Of a DNA stretch of 64,000 nt, positions 20,568 through 28,983 are shown in pieces. The notes under the pieces are model-generated. The model was not told the origin of the DNA. It ran no database searches and worked only from the letters and a program-made list of their open reading frames with translations. Both the position numbers and the translations under genes were made by a program. This stretch comes from Terriglobus roseus DSM 18391 (lineage in GTDB: Bacteria > Acidobacteriota > Terriglobia > Terriglobales > Acidobacteriaceae), in the NCBI RefSeq assembly GCF_000265425.1, contig NC_018014.1, forward strand, positions 558,001-622,000. Direction: 5' to 3'. Positions within the stretch are counted from its first letter, which is position 1. Each line of letters starts with the position of its first letter.

Positions 20568-20709
20568 GCTTTGCCTTCTCTCCCGTTTGCGCGGACGCCA
20601 CTTGCGTCCCTTCAGTGGGACGCTGCGCCGCAGCGAAAGTTGTTCCCATAACAAGTACGCTATGTTCGTGTGGAAGCTCCGAAGCTTCCACAAAGATCCC
20701 TGGAGCCGC

Positions 20710-21552
20710 ATGCCGCTTTCCGCATCGTATGTGTTGATGACCTACAAGAGCCTGACGCTCGTTCCGTTGCTTGGCCTGGCGCTGAACGCGCAGCCGCAGG
20801 AGAAGCCGCTACCGAATCTGGAGACCCTGCGCAAGCTGGCGCTATCGCAGAATGCTGCGACGGAGAAGCAGCGCGAACGCTACCTGTGCCGCGTGCGAAC
20901 GGAGACGTTGCAGCTGGATGGCAAGGGCGCCCAGAAGAAGATGGACGAGGATGAGCGCGAGATCTTCTTTGTGAAACAACGACAGATCATGCAGACGGTG
21001 ACCCATAATGGCAAGCCGTTGACCGGTGGCGATGCGAAGAAGGAGATCGACAAGGTCAAGAAGCAGATCGAAGATGCAGAGAAGGGAAAGCCGAATCCTA
21101 ATGGGATCAGCCAGTCGGAAATCCTGCGGTTAATCAAGCTAACCAATGAACGTCGTGTGATGGTGAACGGCAGGCCGACGATTGTGTTTGACGCTGTGGG
21201 CGATCCGACGCAGAAGGCCAATGGCATGATCGAGAAGGCCGTGCAGGCGATGGAAGGTACCATCTCCGTCGATGAGGCCAGCGGTCACGTGCAGGATACG
21301 AACGTACACGGAACGCGGGATGTAAAGATGGCGGGCGGCTTGCTGGCCAACATCCACAAGGGATTTCTGTTGCACATCATCTCTGCGCCAAAGAGCGATG
21401 GTGTGTGGCTGGTGCAGGAGGCGTGGGGATCGGGCGATGCACGGATTGGTCTGTTCATGCATCCCAGCTATCGCTTCCACCAGGTGACGGAGAGTTGCCG
21501 TCTCTTCGACGTGAACGCTGACTCCGTGGAGAACCTGCAGGAGAAGCACTAG
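20710..21552 (+). CDS. hypothetical exported protein
   Basis: A 280-residue protein whose ATG follows TGGAG at good spacing. The first 30 residues (SASYVLMTYKSLTLVPLLGLALNAQ) are signal-like. A charged middle (KKMDEDEREIFFVKQRQIMQTV, KKEIDKVKKQIEDAEKGK) with likely coiled coil precedes a beta-rich C-terminal half (GRPTIVFDAVGDP, AVQAMEGTISVDEASGHV, GGLLANIHKGFLLHI). The second half recalls the LolA-like fold of outer-membrane-associated proteins, but I see no diagnostic motif. Upstream in-frame codons to 20452 run antisense to the DUF2076 gene and are discarded. Confidence 0.75.
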   Translation: MPLSASYVLMTYKSLTLVPLLGLALNAQPQEKPLPNLETLRKLALSQNAATEKQRERYLCRVRTETLQLDGKGAQKKMDEDEREIFFVKQRQIMQTVTHNGKPLTGGDAKKEIDKVKKQIEDAEKGKPNPNGISQSEILRLIKLTNERRVMVNGRPTIVFDAVGDPTQKANGMIEKAVQAMEGTISVDEASGHVQDTNVHGTRDVKMAGGLLANIHKGFLLHIISAPKSDGVWLVQEAWGSGDARIGLFMHPSYRFHQVTESCRLFDVNADSVENLQEKH

Positions 21553-21653
21553 GGTGGCGGTCTACACCCTTCGTGTTAGCAGGCAAGGAAAGACCGTCTG
21601 AGCGTGATACTTTTCCACTAACTTCAATCGGTAAACGATCCTGTGGAGAAACG

Positions 21654-22883
21654 ATGTCCTTCGCTGCTCGACTTGTTCTTGGTCTCTTTTTTCTTGGTAC
21701 TTCGGCTGCGGTGCAGCCCACTGCTGTGGCGCAGACGAACATGCCTGTGCAGGTTTCCACCGGCGTCAGTTACGAGCTCATTGGTCGCTGGGATGCGGAC
21801 AAGCTGAACCAGGTGCTGAAGGTGGAAGCGCCGAAGTTCTTCGGTGTGAACGTGGCTTACACGCCGGCTCGCAATGCCGTGAAGATGTATCGCATCACGT
21901 ACAGTTCGGTGGCGCCGGAACGAGGCAATAAGCCTGTGACGGCCACGGGCCTGCTCGCCATTCCGGATACCTCTGGCGCAAGCTTCCCAATGGTTTCGTA
22001 CCAGCATGGAACGGTGTACGGAAAGCAGCAGGTACCTTCCTTTCCTGAGCAGTCGCCGGAGACAGCACTGATGCTGGCGCAGTTTGCGGGCCAGGGCTAT
22101 GTGGTGATCGGTGCGGATTACTTCGGCATGGGCATCTCGTCCGAGCCGGAGGGGTACATGGTCAAGGCGAGCCATCAGCAGGCCACCTACGACATGCTGA
22201 CGGCCAGCCGCGCCGTGCTTGCGCAGATGAAGATCGCAACGCCAAAGCTGTTTATCGCGGGCTGGTCGCAGGGCGGCTTTGTGACGATGGCGTTTCTTGA
22301 AAAGCTTGAGAGCGCTGGTGTACCTGTCGCCGGTGCAGCAACGGCGAGTGCACCCGTCGACGTCTTTGTGGCGCTCAGCGGTTACCTGGATTTCCCGCGC
22401 AAGAACGATGCGGACTGGTTGCCGACGCTGTTCCTTCTGTCGTCGTTCTCGTTTGAGCACTATTACGGTGTGCCCGGACTGGCGCGGTCTGTCTTGAACG
22501 ATGCGTACTACGACGTCGCGCGTAAGGCCTACGAGAAGCAGCCATTCGATGCAACGCAGATCCCGACCGATCTGCACAAGCTGGTGCGTGCGGAATATTT
22601 CAATCCGGAATTCTTTGCCAACTCGGCCTATGGACGGCTCATCGCGGAAAAGACGAACGCCTATCGCTGGGTGATCAAGAGCCCGGTGCGCAACTACTAC
22701 GGCGAGACTGATGAGGCCATCACCCCTGGCGTTGGGCAGCTTGTGAAGACGTACCAGATGGCGATGGGAAGCGGTAATACCGTTGTCGATGCTGTGTCGA
22801 CTGGGAAGACCTCACACCGCGGCACGTACGCTACGGCGGTACCGCAGTGGAAGATCTGGTTCGATCAACAAGCCGCACACTAG
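21654..22883 (+). CDS. secreted alpha/beta hydrolase (lipase/esterase-like)
   Basis: A 409-residue protein starting at an ATG with GGAG upstream; MSFAARLVLGLFFLGTSAAVQPTAVAQ is a signal peptide. The oxyanion region is SYQHGT, the nucleophile elbow GWSQGG, followed by SAPVD and a late YYGETDEAI (likely acid) and SHRGTY (likely His). The layout resembles secretory lipase-like hydrolases and prolyl-aminopeptidase-unrelated esterases of soil bacteria. Substrate cannot be told. It ends at a strong terminator shared with the convergent aminotransferase gene. Confidence 0.85.
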   Translation: MSFAARLVLGLFFLGTSAAVQPTAVAQTNMPVQVSTGVSYELIGRWDADKLNQVLKVEAPKFFGVNVAYTPARNAVKMYRITYSSVAPERGNKPVTATGLLAIPDTSGASFPMVSYQHGTVYGKQQVPSFPEQSPETALMLAQFAGQGYVVIGADYFGMGISSEPEGYMVKASHQQATYDMLTASRAVLAQMKIATPKLFIAGWSQGGFVTMAFLEKLESAGVPVAGAATASAPVDVFVALSGYLDFPRKNDADWLPTLFLLSSFSFEHYYGVPGLARSVLNDAYYDVARKAYEKQPFDATQIPTDLHKLVRAEYFNPEFFANSAYGRLIAEKTNAYRWVIKSPVRNYYGETDEAITPGVGQLVKTYQMAMGSGNTVVDAVSTGKTSHRGTYATAVPQWKIWFDQQAAH

Positions 22884-22903
22884 TCGCGTTTTGCAAACCA
22901 CAG

Positions 22904-22940
22904 AAAAGGCCCGCACCGATCTACCGGGTGCGGGCCTTTT
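22904..22940. terminator. bidirectional intrinsic terminator
   Basis: The arms AAAAGGCCCGCACC and GGTGCGGGCCTTTT form a perfect 14-bp stem with U-tracts on either strand. It serves the secreted hydrolase (+) and the aminotransferase (-). Confidence 0.92.
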
Positions 22941-22957
22941 CGCGTTGTGACTGCTGG

Positions 22958-24232
22958 TTACATCACGGCTTTGACGTCGGTCACGCCGTACTCCGGGTGG
23001 ACCATGCTGCAGCAGCCCTCGGCCCGTCCGCAGAGACAGCTGCTCTCGGCCGCAGCGGTGGCGGTGCGCTCGGCGTAGACCTTTTGGGCGGCGATGAGCG
23101 CAGTGCCGAAGGCGAAGCCGGGGAGTTTCAGGTCCTGGATGACAACTTGCTCCAGCGCACCGATGAGGGCGATGGTGTCCAGATAATCGGAGAAGCCGAG
23201 GTGCGCGATGCTGAAGATGCGGCCCTTAAGCTCTGCCTGGCCGTCCGTGATGATGGCGGCGAAACGGTCGTTGAGCGCGTCCACGATCGTTGTTGAGGTG
23301 ATGCCATCGGGCGGGACTACGGTCGTTGCGGCGGCTGACCAGACGTCGGCGCTGAAGAGCTTCATGCCCATCGCAAGACATGCTGCGCGCGTCATGGCGG
23401 CGACAGTCTCGGCGTTTTCAATAAGCTTCTTGCGGCCTTCCGCCAGATTGCCGTCGGCCTGCGCCGCGATGGAGTCGAGCGATGCGCCGAGTGCCGCGAT
23501 CAGGGAGATCGGCGGCGTGTAGGCGCCCTCGCCGTTCCTGTTGTTCTTGCGTTCCTTGCGCAGGTCGAAGTAGTAGCGCGGGTTGTAGCTTGCTTCCATA
23601 CGGTCCCAGGCTTTTTCGCCGACGGCCAGGTAAGTCAGACCCGGCGGAATCATCACAGCGTTCTGCGATCCGCCAATCATCAGGTCGACGCCCCAACCGT
23701 CCATATCCAGGTGGGTGCTGCCCAGGCCGGTGATCGCATCGACTGCCAGCAGAGCTTCGCTCCTGGCGTCTTTCAGCAACTTGGCCACGCCGGGCACGCA
23801 GTGCCGAACGCCTGTGCTGGTCTCGGTCGCCTGCATGAACACGGCGCGCGTCTCCAGCTTGAGCGCAGACTTTACGGCATCCAGCGAGAAGGTCTCGCCA
23901 TAGGGTGCGCGGACCACATCCACGGCGCAGCCGAAGGACTTGGCCAACGCCGTCCAGCGCTCACCAGACTTGCCGGCGGAGAGCACCAGCACGCGGTCAC
24001 CTGGCGAGGTCAGGTTCGAGACCGCGGCCTCCATCGCTCCGGTACCGCTGCACGACAGGACGACGACGTCATTGCGGGTGCCGACAAACTCTTTCAACTG
24101 CCCGAGCACGCGGGTGTAGAGGGCGCGGAATTCGGGCGTCTGGTGGTGCATGTCCGCGGCAGCCATGGCGAACTGAGCGGCGGGAAGCAGGGGCGTCGGA
24201 CCGGGCGTAAAGAGGCGGGTCTTGCGGATCAT
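22958..24232 (-). CDS. class V aminotransferase (AGAT/SerC-like) lacking the PLP lysine
   Basis: A 424-residue fold-type I PLP-family protein. TPGPTPLLP at the N-terminus, SCSGTGAMEAAVSNL, VFMQATETSTGV, VDAITGLGSTHLDMDGWGVDLMIGGSQ and PPGLTYLAV follow the alanine/serine-glyoxylate aminotransferase family, including the PLP-ring Asp (about 165). In that family the motif is GSQK with Lys holding PLP; here residue 191 is Asn (codon AAC on the minus strand, bases 23660-23662). The C-terminus has an extra Cys-rich tail (SSCLCGRAEGCCS). Normal aminotransferase chemistry would be lost unless another residue substitutes or the base is a sequencing error. It is divergent from the yqeY-like gene. Confidence 0.88.
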   Translation of the reverse strand: MIRKTRLFTPGPTPLLPAAQFAMAAADMHHQTPEFRALYTRVLGQLKEFVGTRNDVVVLSCSGTGAMEAAVSNLTSPGDRVLVLSAGKSGERWTALAKSFGCAVDVVRAPYGETFSLDAVKSALKLETRAVFMQATETSTGVRHCVPGVAKLLKDARSEALLAVDAITGLGSTHLDMDGWGVDLMIGGSQNAVMIPPGLTYLAVGEKAWDRMEASYNPRYYFDLRKERKNNRNGEGAYTPPISLIAALGASLDSIAAQADGNLAEGRKKLIENAETVAAMTRAACLAMGMKLFSADVWSAAATTVVPPDGITSTTIVDALNDRFAAIITDGQAELKGRIFSIAHLGFSDYLDTIALIGALEQVVIQDLKLPGFAFGTALIAAQKVYAERTATAAAESSCLCGRAEGCCSMVHPEYGVTDVKAVM

Positions 24233-24286
24233 GCTGATAGTTTATCGAGTCAGCAGTAAACTTGGCCTGACGAGGCACAACGACAC

Positions 24287-24757
24287 ATGGCAATCAGCGA
24301 ACAGATCGGTAAAGACATCATCACGGCCATGAAGGCCAAAGAACCCTTCAAGGTGGAGACGCTGCGCATGGCGAAGTCTGCCATGAAGAGCAAGGAGATC
24401 GACAAGCGCGAGCCGCTGACCGATGCCGAAGAGATCAGCACGCTGCAGACGATGATCAAGCAGCGTAAGGATGCGGCGGAACAGTTCGCAAAGGGCAACC
24501 GTCCCGAGCTGTCGGCGAAGGAGCATGAGGAGATCAAGCTGCTTGAGATCTACATGCCGCAGACTGCGGGCGACGACGAGATTCGTGCGGTCGTTCAGGG
24601 GGCCATTGCACACCTGGCGAAGGAAGGCTCAAAGCCAGGTCCGAAGGATATGGGCGCGGCCATGCGCGTCGTTCAATCACGCATCATGGCTAGCGGCCTG
24701 CACGCTGACAACAAGACCGTCAGCAGCATTTTGAAAGAAGAACTGGCGAAGGACTAG
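24287..24757 (+). CDS. GatB/YqeY domain protein
   Basis: A 156-residue soluble helical protein, MAISEQIGKDIITAMKAKEPFKVETLRMAKSAMK, with IEIYMP-like LLEIYMPQTAGDDEIRAVV and DMGAAMRVVQSRI, the YqeY pattern. YqeY resembles the tRNA-binding tail of GatB, but free-standing copies have no proven role. Full length. A small GTG-start membrane-protein frame follows four bases after the stop. Confidence 0.92.
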   Translation: MAISEQIGKDIITAMKAKEPFKVETLRMAKSAMKSKEIDKREPLTDAEEISTLQTMIKQRKDAAEQFAKGNRPELSAKEHEEIKLLEIYMPQTAGDDEIRAVVQGAIAHLAKEGSKPGPKDMGAAMRVVQSRIMASGLHADNKTVSSILKEELAKD

Positions 24758-24761
24758 CCGG

Positions 24762-24941
24762 GTGCGGGTTTCCAACCAGACAGGCCAGGTTCTGCTAAGC
24801 CTTGGGGTCGCCGCATTGGCGGCCCTTTTCTACGCGCTCCGCGATTTGCTACGGCACTGGCGGGTCTGGCACTTGTCGGCTGTTGTGATCTGCGTGGCAC
24901 TGCTGATCGTGCTGTGGCACCGCTCCAAGCGTGACCGCTAG
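24762..24941 (+). CDS. small membrane protein, 59 residues, GTG start
   Basis: A GTG four bases after the YqeY stop opens a 59-residue frame with two hydrophobic segments (VLLSLGVAALAALFYAL and LSAVVICVALLIVLW) separated by the basic RDLLRHWRVWH and ending RSKRDR. The positive residues between and after the segments fit a helical hairpin in the inner membrane. Spacing suggests translational coupling with yqeY. No ribosome-binding site of its own was seen and no family is recognised. It ends ten bases before the convergent RNase H gene. Confidence 0.5.
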   Translation: MRVSNQTGQVLLSLGVAALAALFYALRDLLRHWRVWHLSAVVICVALLIVLWHRSKRDR

Positions 24942-24950
24942 ACTCGCAAC

Positions 24951-25628
24951 CTACTCGCGGATGATTTTCACGAAGACACCATCCGGAAGCGTCTTGCCGC
25001 CCAGCAGGACGATGGATCCGTCGCGCACGAAGCCGCGCAGCATCTCGCCGGTGGCGGGTGCCGAAGGGCGCGGTTCTGCGGGCAGGGGGTCCATCCGCTT
25101 CGGCGCGGGTGGTTCGGATGATTTCGTTGGGTAGGGGATGGCCTTCAGTGGCGGTGCGGCTGCGGGGCGGCCCATGCCGCGATCCATTGCTTCGTTCGCC
25201 AGGCGGTCGGCGGTCTTGTTCTTGTGGCGCAGGGCATGGCTGATGTTGAAGAACTCCAGCTTTGCGATGCGGCGCTTTGCCTCTTCCCATAGAGGCTTCA
25301 GATCGGGGCTGTTGACCTTGTACTTGCCCTGGATCTGCTTCACCATCAGTTCGCTGTCGCTGACCAGGCGCACGCGCAGGTGGTTGTGATCCAGCGCCCA
25401 CTGCAGAACGCCCAGCAAGCCGCTGTACTCGGCGTAGTTGTTGGTCTTGTGGCCCAGGAACTCGCTCAGCTCGGCCAGCACCGTGCCGTCTTCTGCAACG
25501 ATCACTGCGCCGTAGCCGGCGGGGCCGGGGTTGCCGCGTGCGCCGCCGTCGCAATGAGCGAGGACAGTGCCACCCGTGCTGCGGGACTTGGTGGAAGCTT
25601 CGGCTGCGAAAAGGTCTCCGTTAGGCAT
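24951..25628 (-). CDS. RNase HI-like protein with C-terminal extension
   Basis: A 225-residue protein whose first 140 residues are an RNase H domain: CDGGARGNPGPAGYGAVI (first catalytic Asp), NNYAEYSGLLGVL (Glu), LVSDSELMVKQIQGKYKV (Asp) and ADRLANEAMDRG (last Asp). This is the type I ribonuclease H/reverse-transcriptase-like group that cuts RNA in RNA-DNA hybrids. A Pro-rich linker and about 40 further residues ending SIVLLGGKTLPDGVFVKIIRE follow, not part of the catalytic domain. Starts at 25628 (ATG) or 25673 (GTG) are both possible. Confidence 0.87.
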   Translation of the reverse strand: MPNGDLFAAEASTKSRSTGGTVLAHCDGGARGNPGPAGYGAVIVAEDGTVLAELSEFLGHKTNNYAEYSGLLGVLQWALDHNHLRVRLVSDSELMVKQIQGKYKVNSPDLKPLWEEAKRRIAKLEFFNISHALRHKNKTADRLANEAMDRGMGRPAAAPPLKAIPYPTKSSEPPAPKRMDPLPAEPRPSAPATGEMLRGFVRDGSIVLLGGKTLPDGVFVKIIRE

Positions 25629-25676
25629 CGACTGATTATCGCCGAGGAGCCTTGTGGTAACAGACTCGAGCACCGG

Positions 25677-27599
25677 CTACAGCAGGGTGGTGCCGCTCAC
25701 AAAGACTTGATCTGGCTTGTTCCCCAGCAGGCGATACAGCGCGAACTGCCGCGTGTTCTGCATGCGCAACTCCATCAGCAGGCTGGCGCGGTTGCTGGCG
25801 TCTGCGTCGACCACGTCGATCAGCCGGTAGCGCGGCGTGCGGTCGAGGTGCGCGGCGTCCGTCACGGAGCGCATGGCGGGCTGCAGACGGCCCTCGGCAT
25901 CGGTCTGCGCCACGATGGTCACGTAACGTTCCGGCGTCGATCCGCTCGACGGCATGCGCGCGGTGAAGGTGTAGGTGATGGGGGCGGAGAAGTAGAGCTG
26001 GAAGGCGCTGACCTCTTCGTCGGCGAACCCGGGCGCGGCGGCCGGCGTGGGTGGAACCACGGCATGGCTGCGTGCCGCGACGCCACTGCGGGCCGTGGCG
26101 CGCGTAGTGACGGTTCTTGTTGCGGCGGTCCGAGTTGGAGCGGTGTTCGCGGCCGAGGTAGCTGCGCTGTTCGGTACGGAAACCGCGCCTGAGGGCGCGT
26201 CGGTAGCCAGAGCAGGATTTGCGAGCACCGCACGCGCCATCTCTTCCAGCGTGTTCACGATGGTGGCGCGTTCGGTATTGTTGGCGAAGTTGTAGTGGAA
26301 GTCATGCGCTACCCGTTCCTTCGCATCGCTCACCGCTACCAGCGAATCGAGCGGAGCCGGGATCGCCGAGGCTGCAGTGACGTCAGGCATGCCCCCCTTT
26401 GCTGCGGGCTTCGGCAACGTGGTTGTTGACTTCGCTGTCGCTGGTTCCGGGGGCGGGGCTGAGACACGGCCGCGCCGCAGTACCGGTCCGCCGGACATGG
26501 TCGTCCCGGCGCTGATGGTGCCGCCGTCGTCCACCGTGGTGTTCGTGACGGCGCTGCCGTCGGCCTTTGCCGCAGGTTCGTGTGCTGCTGTGACGGCGAC
26601 GTCGTCTTTGCCCTTGGCCGTCTTGGAGCGAGACACGTACTCCAGCGGATCCGGTGGCAGCGAATTTGGGTCGTCTTCGTCTGTCGTCCGGTGGCGGATC
26701 TTGGGACGGTCCAGATCGTCTGCCGGACCGCTGTTGGCTGTAACAGTTGCCGGCGGCGGCTTCGGGGCCTTCTTGTCCGGCTTGGCTGTAGAGCCCGTGT
26801 TGTTCGCTGTGGTCTCGGGTGAACGGTGCAGCGTGGGACGCTCAGGATCCGGTGTGTTCTTGTCCTTAGGCGAATCATCCGCCAGGGTGATGTGCTCCGT
26901 TGGATCGTCTTCCTGGCAGGGATCGGGCGCGGAACGACGACCGAAGCGTGGACCGCTGTCCGACTTTGCCTCCGGAGCCTTTGTTTCTTCTGCGGGTTCT
27001 GCAGGCTTTTTGCCGAACTTCGGCTTGGAATCGTCCTTCTTGCTGTTGTCTGTTTCCTGCACGACGCGTGCCGTGCTGGGATTGCAGTTGGGCTTCAGCT
27101 TCGGTGTCCGCGCGACCGTGGGCGGTACGACGTGGCCATACGCGAACCAGCCGTCGTCGAAGGGAACGGTCGCTGCGACCGAGCTGCCGGAGAAGTTTCG
27201 GGCTGCGACGACGTCGAGGAAATTCTGCTGGACGCCACCCTTCTGAAGTTCGTAGCGCAGGCCGCTTTGGATTGCGAAGGGAACGGGACGAGCGAGGTAG
27301 ATGCCCGCGTCTTCGAAGTGACCGCCGATGAAGAGCGAGACCGGGATGAGCCGGGCGGCCTTGGGATGCAGTGGATCGCCGATGTACTCATAGACGCCCA
27401 CGGCGCGCGTCACCTGATCAGGCGTGGCCACCTTGTGCATCTGCGAGAAAGCCAGAGGCAAAGCCGCCACTGCGGCAACAGCCAAGGGTACGGCGCGGAG
27501 CATCAGGCGGCGGAGGGACGATCGGTCGTGCGTCATCAAAGTGTTGGACGGCGATTCCGGCTGGAAGGCACACCTGTGGTGCTTGTTTGGGTTGGTCAT
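25677..27599 (-). CDS. hypothetical exported protein with long low-complexity middle
   Basis: A 640-residue protein; ATG at 27599 overlaps the stop of the MOSC gene (ATGA), so coupled translation is likely. A later ATG at 27536 would give the signal-like MTHDRSSLRRLMLRAVPLAVAAVAALPLAFSQ directly. Three parts can be seen: a beta-type N-terminal domain (about 75-180; VGVYEYIGDPLHPKAARLIPVSLFIGGHFEDAGIY), a Lys/Pro/Asp-rich disordered middle (about 190-430) and a folded C-terminus (VHFYF-like FQLYFSAPITYTFTARM, RYRLIDVVDADASNRASLLMELR). No family recognised; likely periplasmic. Confidence 0.72.
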   Translation of the reverse strand: MTNPNKHHRCAFQPESPSNTLMTHDRSSLRRLMLRAVPLAVAAVAALPLAFSQMHKVATPDQVTRAVGVYEYIGDPLHPKAARLIPVSLFIGGHFEDAGIYLARPVPFAIQSGLRYELQKGGVQQNFLDVVAARNFSGSSVAATVPFDDGWFAYGHVVPPTVARTPKLKPNCNPSTARVVQETDNSKKDDSKPKFGKKPAEPAEETKAPEAKSDSGPRFGRRSAPDPCQEDDPTEHITLADDSPKDKNTPDPERPTLHRSPETTANNTGSTAKPDKKAPKPPPATVTANSGPADDLDRPKIRHRTTDEDDPNSLPPDPLEYVSRSKTAKGKDDVAVTAAHEPAAKADGSAVTNTTVDDGGTISAGTTMSGGPVLRRGRVSAPPPEPATAKSTTTLPKPAAKGGMPDVTAASAIPAPLDSLVAVSDAKERVAHDFHYNFANNTERATIVNTLEEMARAVLANPALATDAPSGAVSVPNSAATSAANTAPTRTAATRTVTTRATARSGVAARSHAVVPPTPAAAPGFADEEVSAFQLYFSAPITYTFTARMPSSGSTPERYVTIVAQTDAEGRLQPAMRSVTDAAHLDRTPRYRLIDVVDADASNRASLLMELRMQNTRQFALYRLLGNKPDQVFVSGTTLL

Positions 27600-28309
27600 A
27601 GCGGGACGACCGGGTCGCCTGCGCGTAACCATCCTGTTCGTTCCACGGTGGCGTAGACGCCTACGTGTCCTTCATGCCGGCGATCGAGGTGCTTCATCAG
27701 CAGCGGATCGGCGATTGCTGTCTCGGGATCGAGCGTGACGATGCGGCAGCGTGGGTCGCGTTCTGTGATGCGCAGGACTGCTTCTGCGCCGAGCTGGATC
27801 GACCGGTCGACTAGTTCATCTTCGGCGAAACCCTCGTTTTCGGAGGGGAATGCCAGCAGGATGTTCGCTCGAAAGCGCCGCGGATCGACTGGCTGACCGA
27901 GTTCTTCAGACAGTTGACGGATGGTTGCGGTACTTAGAACAGCGACGGGGCGTACGTCTGTCATGGGTGTCTCCGATTGGAGGAGTTTGAGGTCATGGCC
28001 ACCTGGAAGGTGCTGCCTGAGGGAGTTGAGTAGAGCGGGATCTGTGATGGAGCATTGCGCGCCGTTGGGCGATGTCACGACTGTTGACTGGCCTGCGCCT
28101 GCGCCTGAGGCAGAGAAGAGCAGCATGGATGCGCGTTCTGCGCCGGATAGCATTGGTTTTCCGCGCGGTGCGCCGGTGCTTTGGATCGCCCATCGGCGGT
28201 CGCCTGCGATGCCGTACGCGTCGAGTTGCAGGGCGTCCAGGCGCTCGCCGCGCATGCCCTTTACGGGGTAGCGCCAGAGTTCGGCGATGGTGGCGATTGG
28301 CGTAGACAT
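27596..28309 (-). CDS. MOSC domain protein
   Basis: A 237-residue protein with an N-terminal MOSC beta-barrel (IAELWRYPVKGMRGERLDALQLDAYGIAGDRRWAI) and a C-terminal MOSC domain (DPRRFRANILLAFPSENEGFAEDELV, RCRIVTLDPETAIADPLLMKHL, VGVYATVERTGWLRAGDPV). The Cys of DPRCR is the usual molybdenum-cofactor ligand position. Homologues include YcbX and mARC, molybdoenzymes reducing N-hydroxylated bases. The C-terminal ferredoxin of YcbX is absent. Overlaps the downstream hypothetical gene. Confidence 0.9.
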   Translation of the reverse strand: MSTPIATIAELWRYPVKGMRGERLDALQLDAYGIAGDRRWAIQSTGAPRGKPMLSGAERASMLLFSASGAGAGQSTVVTSPNGAQCSITDPALLNSLRQHLPGGHDLKLLQSETPMTDVRPVAVLSTATIRQLSEELGQPVDPRRFRANILLAFPSENEGFAEDELVDRSIQLGAEAVLRITERDPRCRIVTLDPETAIADPLLMKHLDRRHEGHVGVYATVERTGWLRAGDPVVPL

Positions 28310-28356
28310 TGGCTTTGTGATGATTCCACAGGGATGGCGCGCGATAAGCTGTTGCC

Positions 28357-28815
28357 ATGCAGATTGGTGAGCAAGTGGACTTTGAACTTCAGGACCAGAA
28401 TGGCGAAAACGTTAAGCTTTCGCAGTTTCGTGGGTCGCCGGTGGTGGTTTTCTTTTATCCGCGGGCGGATACGCCTGGTTGCACTGTGGAGGCCTGCGAG
28501 TTTCGGGATCTTTATCGCGATCTGAAGGCGGAGGGCGCGGTTTTGCTGGGCGTTTCGCGCGACGCGGTGAAGGCGCAGAAGAAGTTTGCGGACAAGTTCT
28601 CGTTACCGTACACGCTGCTTGCCGACCCGGATCTTGTTGTATGCAAACAGTTTGACCTGGTTCGCGAGGGCAGCATGTATGGCAAGCCCGTGACGAAGAT
28701 CGAGCGGTCGACGTTTGTTTTCGATCGTGAGGGCAAGCTGGAGGCTGAGTTCCGGAAGGTGAAGCCGGAGGGTCATGCGGGCGAGATGCTGGCGCTGGTG
28801 AAGGGCGTTAGCTAG
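28357..28815 (+). CDS. bcp: thioredoxin-dependent peroxiredoxin (Bcp type)
   Basis: A 152-residue AhpC/TSA-family protein. FFYPRADTPGCTVEACEFRD has the peroxidatic Cys at 42 and a second Cys at 47, the 2-Cys pattern of Bcp/PrxQ; VLLGVSRDAVKAQKKFADKFSLPYTLLADPD follows. It reduces hydrogen and organic peroxides with thioredoxin in the cytoplasm. Complete length. It is divergent from the MOSC gene with 47 bases between starts. Confidence 0.94.
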   Translation: MQIGEQVDFELQDQNGENVKLSQFRGSPVVVFFYPRADTPGCTVEACEFRDLYRDLKAEGAVLLGVSRDAVKAQKKFADKFSLPYTLLADPDLVVCKQFDLVREGSMYGKPVTKIERSTFVFDREGKLEAEFRKVKPEGHAGEMLALVKGVS

Positions 28816-28913
28816 CCTTTCGCGGTCGAAAGTGGTGGCTCATGGGCGGTTTTGAATCGTCTCAGTCGCTGATCGACAATTTGAGCTGATCGGGGATTCC
28901 GACAGCTTAAAAA

Positions 28914-28946
28914 CCCATGTCTCAGAGGCGAGACATGGGGCACCCA
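28914..28946. repeat. palindromic intergenic repeat, family 1
   Basis: The arms CCCATGTCTC and GAGACATGGG form a perfect 10-bp stem around AGAGGC, followed by GGCACCC. The constant 3' flank ATGGGGCACCC is shared with copies near 31.2, 31.3 and 42.0 kb. It lies between the convergent bcp and 28984-29670 genes. Confidence 0.8.
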
Positions 28947-28983
28947 ATCTGTAGATCATGGGCCACCCGATCTTAAGATGTTG

